DNA of 64,000 bases, from NCBI GenBank assembly GCA_026545765.1, contig CM048842.1, positions 44,649,431 to 44,713,430 of the forward strand, written 5' to 3'. The DNA comes from Plantago major. Its lineage: Eukaryota; Streptophyta; Magnoliopsida; Lamiales; Plantaginaceae. Both the position numbers and the translations under genes were made by a program. Each line of letters begins with the position of its first letter. The stretch's first letter is position 1. The notes below the pieces were generated by a model. The model did no database searches, was not told where the DNA came from, and was given only the letters and a program-made list of their open reading frames with translations. Positions 45,909 to 56,692 of the stretch are shown here, piece by piece.

Positions 45909-46319
45909 TACATGAGGGAAAGTTGGGAAACCTTTACGCTTTTTAAATCATTGATAAAACTTTACTTTCTTTACGCATTGCTATTATATACAATCCGATA
46001 AATCATGCATTATAATTTAGAATTGATTTAAAAAATAACTGTGATGAACCTTGTTTACTTTTATGCACTTTAGAATAATTTGTGTCTATATTTGCTTGTT
46101 CCTATGCTAAGTGTCTGTGGAGAGAACGACATCCCGAGTCAACTTTCCGCTATATTAATCTTAATTGTGTAGAATAGTAGACTCCCAACTAATATAAATT
46201 TAAATTTGCGAGTGTTTGGAATTAGCTAGAGTACAACAATAATTGCTTTCCCAAGCACCCATCAGTGATCACTTCTTTGGCAAAAACCACTACAACAAAC
46301 AAACGAAACATGCATGAAG
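45909..46319. other. Gap between two Copia remnants; possible Gypsy LTR scrap
   Basis: No gene. The segment 46120-46165 ('ctgtggagagaacgacatcccgag' region followed by 'ccgctatatt') resembles the conserved end of Athila-type sequences, at low confidence. Confidence 0.3.
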
Positions 46320-46770
46320 AAGGAAGAAGGGAGGAACTATTTAGCTTGGGAAGCTAAGGAAAACCCCTTGAAGGAGGTGGAGTATTTAACTTGGGTTATT
46401 CAAAGAAAGAGGGTTCAAAGTTACTAAGTTGGGAACTTAGGGTTTAAATGGATTTAGCTGAGAATAGAAATTTGTAACGAAACTCATATTTCTGTCTTGG
46501 TGAATTCAAGTCCTTGTGAAGGGTGAAGTTGACTAGTTAAAGGATTACACCACCTTCAGGTACCACTGTAAAACTTGTGTTATTTACCTTCTGCACTTTA
46601 TTTTTCAGCAAGCTATCTGTTTAACTGTTGATCTAACTTATTTCTGAAAGTCACTCGACACACCACTGTTTGCTAAGAAAAATTCGTTAGACACAAAAGT
46701 TTTTATGTCTATTCACCTCCCCCCCCCCCCCCCCCTCCCGACTTAAACCTTGTTGTTTAAGGGACCAACA
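46320..46770 (+). repeat. Copia-4 LTR end
   Basis: The right-hand part of an LTR distantly like that of Copia-2: 'cttgggaagctaaggaa', 'tgaattcaagtccttgtgaa', 'gttgactagttaaaggatta', a 17-C tract (46719-46735) 35 bp before the end, and the terminus GGGACCAACA at 46770. The left part has diverged beyond recognition. Confidence 0.75.
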
Positions 46771-46819
46771 ATTGGCACCAAATACACTCGATATGTTTGT
46801 TTAGTGTAATCAATGTTGA

Positions 46820-47340
46820 ATGTCTCTCAATGATGCTCCTATGTTCAAGCCAGAACATTATGAAGAATGGATGAACAATACTCCCTCCATTTCGGATTCA
46901 ATTATTCGCGGGCCCGGACACAAGTTTTAAGAAAAAAGTGAATAGAGTAGGAGATATAGTAATAAACTAGGAAAGAGATTGAATAAAGTAGGAGATATAT
47001 TGAATAAATTATGAGAGAGAGAGTTTCCATTAAAGGGATGAGAAGTTGAAATTGGGACGTCAGAAAATGGAATGCGGGAAGTTAAATTCGGGACGGAGGG
47101 AGTATGATGATGCATTTGGAAGCTATCAGTAATAAAATGATCACAGTGATTAAGAAAGACCAATTAAAATCACACATCCCAGAGGCCCCTCTTATCTTTA
47201 CTTAGATGGAAGAGATGCCAAAGATAAAGAGAAAGATGATGCCACTGAAGCAGACAAGGCTGCTGAAACTTTTGCAAAGAAGGCTGTTGAAACACAAACA
47301 CTGTTTACGAGTCCCCGTCCGCCAGAAAATGAACTACTTT
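46820..47340 (+). pseudogene. Copia-4 gag fragment, split by a MITE
   Basis: ATG at 46820 gives MSLNDAPMFKPEHYEEWMNN, is cut by the MITE at 46881-47102, and resumes MMMHLEAISNKMITVIKK. It aligns with the Copia-2 gag start. After a stop near 47204 it reads DGRDAKDKEKDDATEADKAA and a lysine/glutamate-rich tail to about 47340, where Copia homology ends. No zinc knuckle or pol follows. Confidence 0.82.
46881..47102. mobile_element. Stowaway-like MITE in Copia-4 gag
   Basis: 222 bp, CTCCCTCC at the left and GGACGGAGGGAG at the right, exact TA duplication (46879-46880 and 47103-47104). The interior has three 'gaataaa.ta.gaga' repeats and 'tttccattaaaggga', as in the copy at 23651-23871. Removing it with one TA restores the gag frame across the site. 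Confidence 0.93.
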
Positions 47341-47344
47341 AGAA

Positions 47345-47765
47345 GCCACCAACTGTTGGAATCACAAAAGTGAGCTACAATGCCTTCTTCAAGAATTCAA
47401 GTTCAGATTCTAGTGTTTTCGTCGAAAGGGACATCAATGAAAGTGTGTTAGCTTGGAAAATGTGCGTCTTGAGATATTTTTCCAATGTTGAAATCCTTGA
47501 AGCCTTGGCTACTAGAAGTGACATTAAGTTTGCCTACTATTTGGACTTTAAATGTGTAGTATTCGAGGGTGACTGTCTAGGTGTAGTCTCACAACTTTAG
47601 GATCCTAATCCTTCTTTGTTAGCAATTGGAACAATCATCGAAGAATCCAAGACCATCTATTTCTTTTTAATTTTCCTAGACGATATAGTAATAATATGAT
47701 TCATCTTTTAGCTACCTTTGTGGAGACTGATGGTTATGCTTGGAATTATGAAATGAATCTTCATG
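47345..47765 (+). pseudogene. Reverse-transcriptase-linked RNase H (RVT_3-like) fragment
   Basis: Reads KPPTVGITKVSYNAFFKNSS, then EILEALATRSDIKFAYYLDF and CVVFEGDCLGVVSQL, with a stop at 47598-47600 followed by DPNPSLLAIGTIIEES in the same frame. This is the pattern of the RNase H-like domain found at the C-terminus of plant LINE proteins and related host genes (WVKxNxDGA ... EALAxRxAL ... VxxEGDxxxVV). Most of the expected catalytic DGA/Asp positions are altered or missing, so it is probably dead. Confidence 0.65.
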
Positions 47766-47937
47766 GTTCTTCTGAACTTTCCTGTTGCGAATCATGATGT
47801 AATTCGATAATTTCTCAAAAAAAGAAAAAACTTTTTACCATAAATAAGTGAATAGCGTTGTTATTAATTAATATGAAGAAATGCCATGTAACTTTACTAC
47901 TTAAGTTTGAAAAATATGTTTTAATTGTTCTTGGATC

Positions 47938-48545
47938 TTGAAGAGCATCCTGAAGAGTAGAGAAATGGTTAATCAATCTGTATATTGGCTTGATGTTCTT
48001 AATATAGGGAGATTCAATACAACCAAAATGTACAAGGATATTAGAGGTGAACAGCTACATGTGGAATGGAGACGGCTGTTTTTCCATAATTCTACTAGAC
48101 CAAGGGCAGTATTTGTACTTTGGCTTGCATTAAAAGGAAGACTAGCAACTAAAGATAGGATTGGGCGTTTTGGTATAGCTACTGATGGGCTATGCGTCTT
48201 CTGTCAAGGTCACGAAACTTTGCATCATTTGTTTTTGGTATGTTTGTATACATCCCACATCTGGAAACAGATCCTCAATTGGTTGGGGTATAATCATATA
48301 CCAATGGAATGGGATGGGGAAGGAAGGGAAACTAAGAAGAAAGGTTGGTGAGCAAATTTTTTTGAAGATTGCGATATCAGAGGCTATATATGCTATATGG
48401 AGGCACATGAATGAGATACAATTCCAACAAGCTACTTTATCGTCAAATATTACTTCTGGTCTGTTGCATACTATTGTTACTATATATCTGTTAAGGATAG
48501 ACTTCAAAAATCATGTAAATGTTGTTGTACTATTCATTACATGAG
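47938..48545 (+). pseudogene. LINE zinc-binding RT C-terminal domain (zf-RVT) fragment
   Basis: The plus strand encodes FNTTKMYKDIRG, then WRRLFFHNSTRPRAVFVLWL, GRLATKDRIGRFGI, CVFCQGHETLHHLFLVC and IWKQILNWLGY. The C-x2-C ... H-x3-H-x4-C arrangement is that of the zf-RVT domain that follows RT in plant LINEs. A frame shift near 48345 joins on EQIFLKIAISEAIYAIWRHMNE. A short A-run (48655-48663) after 'gttcc' could be the LINE tail. Confidence 0.85.
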
Positions 48546-48794
48546 GTGGTATGATTAGGATTGTATTTTGTTGATTAGATTGAGATACCTGGATTCTTAT
48601 GGATCGGTTGTATTGTCTTGCTTTGAATAATGAGAAAGTATTTACTCGGGTTCCAAAAAAAAATATGTTTTATCAATCAACATGTGAATGTATAATTGTT
48701 CAACGCACATTTTTGATATTACTGATAACTTGAAATTGAAATTACATTGAATTCGATTTCAAAATTACATTAGTTTTATACTAGCAAATCGAGT
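48546..48794. other. LINE tail and 3' flank of the ERF gene
   Basis: Contains the A9 run at 48655-48663 and an AT-rich stretch that would be the 3' UTR of the minus-strand ERF gene. Confidence 0.5.
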
Positions 48795-49262
48795 TCACGG
48801 ATCTTCTGAAGCGGGAAGATTTAGGTCAAAATCTCGGGGAATGGCCACTGATGGTTGGTCAATTGGGTCAATAACAACTGGAGGACCAATTTGAGAGTTG
48901 CGCAATTGTTGCGTTCGCCTGGCCAATTCGACGAGAATACGTCGTCTGATGGTGAAAATTAATTCCAACATGCTCATGTGGTTGTGTGTGTGTTCAAGAT
49001 AAAAGGGTGGAGGAACAAATTCAGCCATTTGGGTCCAAGATCTACGATGATATATTTGTGTGGTAGCACGAATACCATCCACGAGCGGGGCCCTGTACCT
49101 AGGTAGAGCAGCTTGGTACGCTGCAACGGCACCTTCCACTGAGTTGTAAAGCCCTAGATAGATTGTTCGCCTTCTTATGGGGTCCCAGATTTCAGCACTA
49201 AACCTCCCCGGTCCTCGTCTCCTCACCCCACGGTGACCTGACACTCCTAGAGGTCTTGGCAT
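48795..49262 (-). CDS. AP2/ERF transcription factor with C-terminal EAR motif
   Basis: A single-exon gene for 155 residues. An AP2/ERF DNA-binding domain occupies about residues 8-62: GHRGVRRRGPGRFSAEIWDP, then TIYLGLYNSVEGAVAAYQAA. The family-typical RGVR, the AEI and the YLG/WLG and AAYDxA blocks are all recognisable, though W in the usual PWGR is replaced (RGPGR) and the end of the domain is divergent. The C-terminus carries FDLNLP (DLNLP at residues 146-150), an EAR repression motif of the DLNxxP type that recruits TOPLESS-type co-repressors. A basic stretch (RRRILVELARR) could help nuclear import. Likely a nuclear repressor. The frame is intact and a TATA box lies upstream, so it may be expressed; its closest ERF subgroup cannot be fixed. 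Confidence 0.85.
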   Translation of the reverse strand: MPRPLGVSGHRGVRRRGPGRFSAEIWDPIRRRTIYLGLYNSVEGAVAAYQAALPRYRAPLVDGIRATTQIYHRRSWTQMAEFVPPPFYLEHTHNHMSMLELIFTIRRRILVELARRTQQLRNSQIGPPVVIDPIDQPSVAIPRDFDLNLPASEDP

Positions 49263-49339
49263 GTCGAAAGAACCACTCTATGTTCTAAGAAAGAAGGTGA
49301 ATATTCTCTATTGTGTCTTGCAATGGTGAATGAAGAGCA

Positions 49340-49349
49340 CTATATATAG
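49340..49349 (-). promoter_or_regulatory. TATA box of the ERF gene
   Basis: CTATATATAG, palindromic, about 78 bp upstream of the ERF start codon on the minus strand. Confidence 0.65.
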
Positions 49350-49842
49350 CACTGGTTGTGTGTTTATAAGGGACCCACATTGTGAAATGTTATTTTGTTT
49401 GACCTCATTAAAGATAAAATTTTCTATGGTAGATTGTTACAATTCTTCAGGGTTGTGCGACTCTTTCCCTTTTTTTTCTTTCACCTCATTGATATTTCAT
49501 TCATGGTTTGCCTTTTTATGTTATTCTTTGAATTCAATTGTTATTAACATATTAGTAATTAGGACCACATAGATTAAAGTTATAAAATTATGATTTATAA
49601 TTACATTGTTTATCCGATCTTTTTCTTGGATTTGGTCAAATTGACCGAAATGTAAATGAGGTTTCCTATTACGTTATGCTGTTTTTGGATATGCAATCCA
49701 TATATAAGTTAATAGTCACCCCTAGTGAATTGTAATTATATATGCACTTAGATTTGTTATTATAATGAAGATTATAGTAATATCAGTGTTAGGTATGTAT
49801 GATGTGCTCAAATTATTACTTCCAAAACTATGTATACAGTAG
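49350..49842. other. ERF upstream region
   Basis: Probable ERF promoter. It contains 'ggtcaaattgaccg' near 49634, a pair of inverted TTGAC W-box cores (WRKY-type site), and AT-rich sequence. No gene. Confidence 0.4.
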
Positions 49843-50682
49843 TGTTGCAAATAGACATTAGCTTAACCACAGGTTTGTTCTCGAATAAACTAACTAGGCA
49901 ACAGTAATGTAGCAGAGTAATGATCATAAGAGTTTGTAGAGTGAAATATAATCGATGTTTGTGATTATACTAAATGCAAACTAGCAAAAGCAATTGAACG
50001 TAAATGAACTATGTGGAGAAATATGAACGCGGTACTAATGATCAGAATGCAAGTATACAGGTTACAGCTATGGTATTCGTACGATTGTCACGTGTTATTT
50101 GTCCAAAAACCTTTAACAAGATCTTAACCAAATCGTTTTCGAAAGTTTTAGACTAGCGTAATTATCTGATTTCCAGACAAATAATCCTTGACCAAACAAT
50201 TAGAAGATTTTAGACTAGTGAATTGAAATAACATATTTTTCGGAGATTTTAAACTAGTTTAACTCATACGAATGATTTCAAAAGCTTAAACCCTAATTCA
50301 TGCGATTTGTCTCATCACTACCGCATTCACGATAAGTTTAGCTACTCATGATCATGTGAATGGCATACGAAATTATTGTTGTTGAAAAGATTGACATTAG
50401 ATTGATAGAGAAAGCAAGAACAAGCATAAACGATTACAAGAAATCAAATTGCGAAAGTAATATGAATAGATAATGAATCTCTAACCTTCGAACTTACATC
50501 CACGAATTGTATGAGATTAGAAAATGAAATAACCAAGCTCAAATCTCCCAAGATCAATACTAGGTTCTTAGAGCTTTTGTGATAGTCTAAGGTAAAAGTA
50601 TGAAGGAATAAAACAAAAGGAAAAACGTATAAATAAGAAGTTGATTGAAGCCTCCAAGCCGTGACTCCACTAGATATTCCCA
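49843..50682 (-). repeat. 3' LTR of the Athila-like element
   Basis: In plus orientation TGTTGCAAATAGAC at the left and TTCCCA at the right; 840 bp; matches 51546-52377 along its length (cgattgtcacgtgttatttg, 'gattatgaatctctaacctt'). Confidence 0.85.
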
Positions 50683-50693
50683 ATATTGTGTTG

Positions 50694-51401
50694 AGAAGCA
50701 GCGACCAACTTATCAAATGTTTCAGTATGCTACTCAGTTGTGCATGCCAAGATTGAACCTCCCAGGCTCATGTCTACCATGGTATGATCTTCTCTAGACA
50801 ACCCTTCATAGTAGGTATGGCACAATGTCATCTCATCAAACCTGTGGTGTGGGCAATGGGAGAGTAGCAGGTTAAAGCGTCCGCGAGCCTCATACATGGT
50901 GTCATCATATTTCTGTTCAAATCCTGCAATTTGTTTATGGAGGTCACAATTCTTCGAGTGTGGGTAGTATTTTCCCATGAAGGCCTTGAAGATGGCATCC
51001 CAGGTCGGTAATGATCCCTCTGGCTGATTCAACGACCAGTTCTAAGCCAAATCCTGCAGACAGGTAGGGAAGACTTTCTTCTTAACATCCTCATCTATGA
51101 CACCTGCTGGAGTAAGTGGAATTCACCCCACTAGATTCTCAAAATCCTTAAGGAACTTCATCACATCCTCATTGGGCATACCATAGAACCTGGACATGTC
51201 ATGGAAGTGGTGTGCCTTACTATCCATGTTCCTAGCTTCATTAGAGAGCACGATGGCTACTCCCCCAACCTTAATTAACTTCTCTAGGTTGCATGTAGGC
51301 TCCATAGTTTTGCGTAGCAGCAAGGTGTACAACCATTGGAATGGGTGTATCTCGTGATCTTCTTCAAACTGTAAACCTGTAGTAAGAGCTACACATACCA
51401 A
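50694..51401 (-). pseudogene. Athila-like gag fragments
   Basis: On the minus strand, 51401-51123 ends FHDMSRFYGMPNEDVMKFLKDFENLVG and 51032-50730 reads TWDAIFKAFMGKYYP, GFEQKYDDTMYEARGRF, LLLSHCPHHRFDEM and FYEGLSREDHTMVD-type blocks (here YYEGLSREDHTMVD). This is the Retrotrans_gag core of Ty3/Gypsy elements of the Athila/Tat type. Between them a stretch reading VIDEDVKKKVFPTCL connects the parts, with stops. Probably non-functional as a particle protein. Confidence 0.82.
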
Positions 51402-51504
51402 AACCTTGAAATAATCTTTAGTATTTGTTTGTGCACTAAACTTCAGTTAGTAGTATCAAACAAACAAATATATCTAAAACTCTTAACACTACAACAGGAG
51501 TTAA

Positions 51505-51526
51505 GATCCCCGGCATCGGCGCCAAA
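51505..51526 (-). other. Primer binding site, Asp-tRNA type
   Basis: On the minus strand the sequence reads TTTGGCGCCGATGCCGGGGATC, one base from the TGGCGCCGTTGCCGGGGA site used by Athila and other plant Gypsy elements. It lies about 20 bp inside the 5' LTR end. Confidence 0.85.
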
Positions 51527-51545
51527 TTTGATGTGCTTAAAGAAG

Positions 51546-52377
51546 TGTTGCAAATAGACACTAGCTTAACCACAAATTCGTTCTTGAATGAGCTAACTAG
51601 GCAACAGTAATGTAGCAATAATGAACATAAGAGTTCGCAGGGTGAAATATAATCGATGTTTGTGGTTATACTAAATGTAAACTAGCAAAATCAATTAAAC
51701 GTGAATGAACTATGTGGAGAAATATGAACTCGGTAGTAATAATCAGAATGCAAGTATACGAGTTATCGCTATGGCATTCGTACGATTGTCACGTGTTATT
51801 TGTCCAAAAACCTAATACAATCTTAACCAATTCGTTTTCGAAAGTTTAGACTAGTGTAATTATCTTATTGTCAGACAAATAGTCCTTGAACAAACGATTA
51901 AAAGATTTAGACTAGCGAATCGAATTAACAGGTTTTTCGAAGATTTTAGACTAGCTTAACTCGTACGAATGATTTCGAAAGCTTATACCTAATACATGTG
52001 AATCGTTACATCACTATCGCATTCACAATAAGTTTAGTTACTCATGATCATGTGAATGGCATATGAAATCATTGTTGTTGAAAAGATAGAGATAAGAGTG
52101 ATAGGCAAAGCAATAACAAGCATAAACGATCACAGGAAATCAAATTGTGAAAGTAATATGAATAGATAATGTATCTCTAACCTTCGAACGTAAATTCATG
52201 AATCGTATGAGATCACAAGATGAAATAACCAAGCTCAAATCTTTCAAGATCAATCCTAGGGTTCTTAGAGCTTTTGTGATAGATGGTAAAAGTAGGAATG
52301 AATAACACAAAAGAAAAAAACGTATAAATAAGAAGTCGATCGAAGCCTCCAAGTCGCGACTCAACTGGATCTTCCCA
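51546..52377 (-). repeat. 5' LTR of the Athila-like element
   Basis: 832-bp partner of 49843-50682, same ends. A fragment resembling its outer end ('aagtcgcgactccactagat') is repeated just outside, at about 52401-52420. Confidence 0.85.
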
Positions 52378-52999
52378 ATACTATTTGGTTTCGTAATTCA
52401 AAGTCGCGACTCCACTAGATTTTTTTAAAGTCAAATGATTTTTTTTTTTGAAGAATTTAAAAGGTTTTATTACTTCACTGTAAGGTCTTGGAACACCAGT
52501 GGTGTTCAAAACAAGCCAACAAAATGGTCCTTCTAGTACAAAGTAACGCCAACAATCTGAACAACACACCAAATTAACAAAACACAGCCCAACCTATCAC
52601 ACCAACTAAAACGTTTCAGAACAACTCACAGGCAAAAACAACAATGACCATGTTTCAACCAAGAAGCCCCCACAGTGACCAATCACAAAACTACAACCAA
52701 GGATGGAAGACCTTGGCCACCCCGTTGTCTAGCATGTCTCAATACCGAGATGTTGAGCCAAGAGTCAAGGGTGCGAACCAAGTCCGAAGTGGTGAGATAC
52801 CTCTCTCGGAAGAGGAAGAAAGAAAGAGAGGTGATTTACCACTAAGACATCCAAAGAAGAGTAAGGAAGGGGGTGTACCAGGAAACTTGGTCAGCAACAT
52901 GTCTTCGTCCCAACCCGAGAAACAACATCTATAAACCAGAAGAAAAACTCAAGTCCCAGAAAACTCATTTGCATCCAAACTTCACCTGTTGCAGCTGAT

Positions 53000-54509
53000 T
53001 TTGACTATGAAATATTCAGAACACCTTTTGGGCAAAGTTCCCAATCCACGAATTTGTACGAAGGTAGAAACACACTTTTATTTTTCAGCCACGACCAAGA
53101 ATTGAACTTTAGCTGATCCACAATCTCTGAGGCCGTCTTCGTGACCCCATTGAACACCAAATCATTTCTTGCTTTCCACAAAAACCAGATCGTCCCATGT
53201 CAGAAGACTTGCCAAATTTCTCTGAATTTTGATGGTACTAACTTTGAGAGTACTTCCTAATTTTTCTCTCCAAATTTCTCTGAATTTTGATGGATATTCA
53301 ACCACCCGCACACACCTCTCCAAACTTGATCAGCCAGTTTACATTCGAAAAATAGGTGGTCTGTTGTTTCCTCTAAACCATCATCACAAATCTTGCATCC
53401 AACAGCTTCTTCAAGTCGCAACACATGTCTTTTAAGGTTGGGGAGAACAGGTATTCTGTTCTGAACAATTTTCCAGATAAAAGCACATATCTTCATAGGC
53501 GCTGATTTGATCCAGATCAAATTTAGATTGCATATGGGCTGCAGGATCCTAACACCAGAACCTTTTGTCAACTGTTCATAGCCTGACTTCGATGAGAAAA
53601 CCCCTGACTTGTCAAATTTTCACCACCAATGGTCTTCTCCATCATGAAATCTGCAGAAATTGTTAATGAAAAAAGTAAATTCATCTACCAAATCTTCCTC
53701 CCAAGCGAACAATTTTCACCTCCACTTCCAACACCCCCGAGGTCCATTCTTGACTCTCTCAGCCACCGTACAACTTTTTTCAAGTTCTAAGCTATATAGT
53801 CTAGGAAATAAATCTTTAAGCCTACCACTTATCTCAACCCAACCATCTTCCCAAAATAGTGTATTATTCCCTCCTCCAATTTTCCTAAAAATTCCTTCCC
53901 GGAACCAAGCTCTACAGCCCACATATTTGACAATATCATGCCACCATGAAGACCAATCTCTACCCCAAACTCTACCACCCTCACACGACTCGACACACAT
54001 AGACAACCCCCCATATTTGGATTTCAAGATTTTAATCCAAAGAGAATCACCACCCGCTAAAAATCTCCACGCCCATTTACCCAGCAAAGACTGATTGAAC
54101 AAATCAAGATTTTTTACCCCTAACCCCCCCCCCCCCCCTTGTTCTTTTGATCTACAAACCGAATCCCAATTAACCCAAGCGACCTTCCTCCCTCCCCCCC
54201 CCCCCCCCCCCCCAGCTTTTTTAGTTGGTTAAGGACGGAAGGAGGAGCTTTGAAGAAGGAGAGAAAATATAAAGGGATGGAGGATAGCACCGAATTAGTT
54301 AGCACGATTCTTCCACCGAAAGAGAGGAAATTATTCTCCCATTTTTCCAATCGATTCGTCACTTTATTCACCACCTTGCTCCACGCCTTCTTATCACTTG
54401 GCTTGGCTCCAATAGGGAGGCCCAAGTAATTGAAAGGAAGTTTCCCCATTTCACAATTAAGTAGATCAACCCACCTCGAAAGTTCTGTTTCCTCTACTCC
54501 GATACCCAT
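53000..54509 (-). pseudogene. LINE RT thumb and zf-RVT domain
   Basis: Continues the LINE: LPFNYLGLPIGAKPSDKKAW, WENNFLSFGGRIVLTNSVLS, then two C-tracts in plus orientation (54126-54139 and 54197-54213; G-tracts on the coding strand) that shift the frame. Then FNQSLLGKWAWRFL, NNTLFWEDGWV, and the zf-RVT domain at 53571-53257 (KICAFIWKI, RIPVLPNLKRH, CKICDDGLEETTDHLFFEC). Downstream of 53000 only weak traces remain up to the A-tail. Confidence 0.88.
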
Positions 54510-54550
54510 AAGCAGCTTTTTCGAAAGTTAATCTTCAGGCCCGAGTACCA

Positions 54551-56692
54551 TTAAAAGCACCTAAGTACACTCTTGAGCACCATGATATTTTCCACCGTTG
54601 CCTCACCAAAGATAATGGAATCATCGGCGTATTGGAGATGGGAGACCTCAACTTTCTCCAAACCAACTTTGACCGGTGAGAAATGTCCAGTAGAAACAGC
54701 CTTAATCATCATCCTGCTTAGGCCTTCCACCACAATAAGGTAAAGAAATGGGGATATAGTGGATCCCCTTGCCGGATTCCTCTACCTAATTTTAGCGGTG
54801 AAGTAGGACTACCATTTAACAAGATCGAAGTTTCCGCCGAAGAGATGCACTCCTTTATCCACCTACACCACCTATCTCCGAAATCCATCAGCTCCATCAC
54901 ATCCAATAAAAAAGCCCAATTGATCGAATCGTACGCTTTTTCAAAGTCGATCTTGAACAAGAATAGAGACTTCTTCTTCTTTTTTGCTTCATCCGCTATC
55001 TCATTGACCACAACAACACCATCAAGTATGTTTCTTCCTCTAATGAATGCCGATTGAGATGAAGATATCACCTTATGCACCACCTTTTCCAGACGATTAG
55101 CCAACACTTTCGCTAACACTTTATAGACACCGCCAATGAGAGATATAGGGCGAAACTCCCCAATAGCCAAAGCATTTATCCTTTTTGGTATCAAAGTTAT
55201 GAACGAACTGTTTAGGCCCCTGACCAGTTTAGATTTCTCATGGAATTCTCTGAAAAAGTCTGTGAAATCCGCCTCTAACAACTCCCAAAAGGACCGGAAG
55301 AACTTGAAATTGAAACCGTCTGGTCCCGGGCACTTATCAATTCCACAGTCCCAAACAGCCTTTCTGATTTCATCCGGAGAAAATTGAGCTTCCAAGACAC
55401 AGCAATCTGCAGAATCTAATTTGGCGCCTAACAGGCCATCTTTGTGTAGAAATTTGTACCCACTGCTTTGCGAAAACAGAGTAGAAAAATGATTTTTTAC
55501 AGCATCCTTCAGCTCTTCTACCTCTTCAATCCATCTGCCCGATATTCTCAACCCTTTAATACCCCTGACTCGACCCCTTTTTTCTACACACTTATGGAAG
55601 AACCTTGAATTAGTGTCACCCTCTTTTACCCAAGCGTTTCTTGATTGTTGGAACCTTAGTTGATCCATAAATTCAAGGAGTCTATTGAGTTCAACCCAAG
55701 CCTGTTTTCGCTCGATTCTGATCGATTCATCAAGATCACCTTCTCCCAGCTTCTCATCAAAATCACTGACTTCCTCGATTTTGAGCTGTATTCTTTTATC
55801 TAGCTGACCAAAATTTTGCTCATGCCATTCCTTTATTTTCGCCTTCAACCATTTTAGCTTTTCTTTGAGGACAAAACCGCTCCATCCTTTGATCGGGCAC
55901 TTTTTCCATTCTTTTGTAACTAACTCTTTGAAACCTTCCTCTTCGATCCAACCACTTACGAACTTGAAAGGTTTTGGCCCCCAGTTTTTAGTCTCTTCTT
56001 TAAACAAGATGGCCGCATGGTCCGACACTTTCCTCTTCAAACCAAATTGTGCAAGACTTAGCCAATTTGACATCCATTCATTCGATAGTAGAAATCTGTC
56101 TAATCTGGAGCAGCTGCGCCCGTTATCTCGATACCAGGTGAATTTTCTTCGTTCCAAAGGAAGGTCCACCAGCTCAAGATTATGAATTAATTCATTGAAA
56201 CCTCGCATTTCCCGACTCCTATCCTGATTCCCAACTCCCCTCCTCTCCTCATTTGACCTAACAGTATTGAAATCCCCGCATATGCACCACCGCTATTTTT
56301 CTTTACCTCTCATCCGCTCCTCGAGCAGCCTCCACAATTCTCGCTTCCCTGATCTACTGCAAGGTGCATAGACGTTGACCAGATTTACCAGAATACTTTT
56401 CTACAGACCCGATACCCCCAAGTAAACCTCTTTCACCCCATAAATCAGTTCTCACAAATACTTCTTTGTCCCAAATACAGCATAAGCCCCTGGAAATTCC
56501 TTCCGACCCATTGAACACCCAATTACACTCACTACTTTCCCACAAGATATACACAAGTCTGTCATCAACCACATCCACCTTTATTTCCTGTAGACATAAG
56601 AATTCCACCTTTTCTTTGGCAACTAATTCTCTAATTTCACTTTTCTTGGACCTTCCGCCTAAACCTCTTATGTTCAAACTAACTATCCGCAT
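54551..56692 (-). pseudogene. LINE endonuclease and reverse transcriptase
   Basis: Nicks target DNA and copies the LINE RNA from the nick. The endonuclease starts MRIVSLNIRGLGG, with FLCLQEIK (catalytic Glu) and CGDFN further on; a frame shift near 56360 and a TAG near 56300 break it. From 56208 it is open for 497 codons: RRKFTWYRDNG, SDHAAILF, the long linker, GPDGFNFKFFRSFWELL, FRPISLIGGVYKVLAKVLA, SAFIRGRNILDG and IDFEKAYDSINW. RT catalytic YADD is at 54620-54631 (LQYADDSIIFG), beyond a shift near 54745. Motif order is that of L1-type plant LINEs. Confidence 0.92.

Larger units (their letters stand above)
49843..52377 (-). mobile_element. Short LTR element with Athila-like gag, non-autonomous
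   Basis: Two LTRs of about 840 bp (49843-50682 and 51546-52377) in direct repeat, with only ~860 bp between them. The minus-strand order is 5' LTR, Asp-type primer site, gag pieces, 3' LTR. No protease, RT or integrase. LTRs differ at many sites by eye and no matching target duplication is seen (AGTAG left, ATACT right), so it is old. Confidence 0.85.

Noticed and set aside
52644..52934. Plus-strand open frame in the LINE 3' end
   Set aside because: It lies opposite the LINE 3' region between zf-RVT and the A-tail and has no family resemblance.
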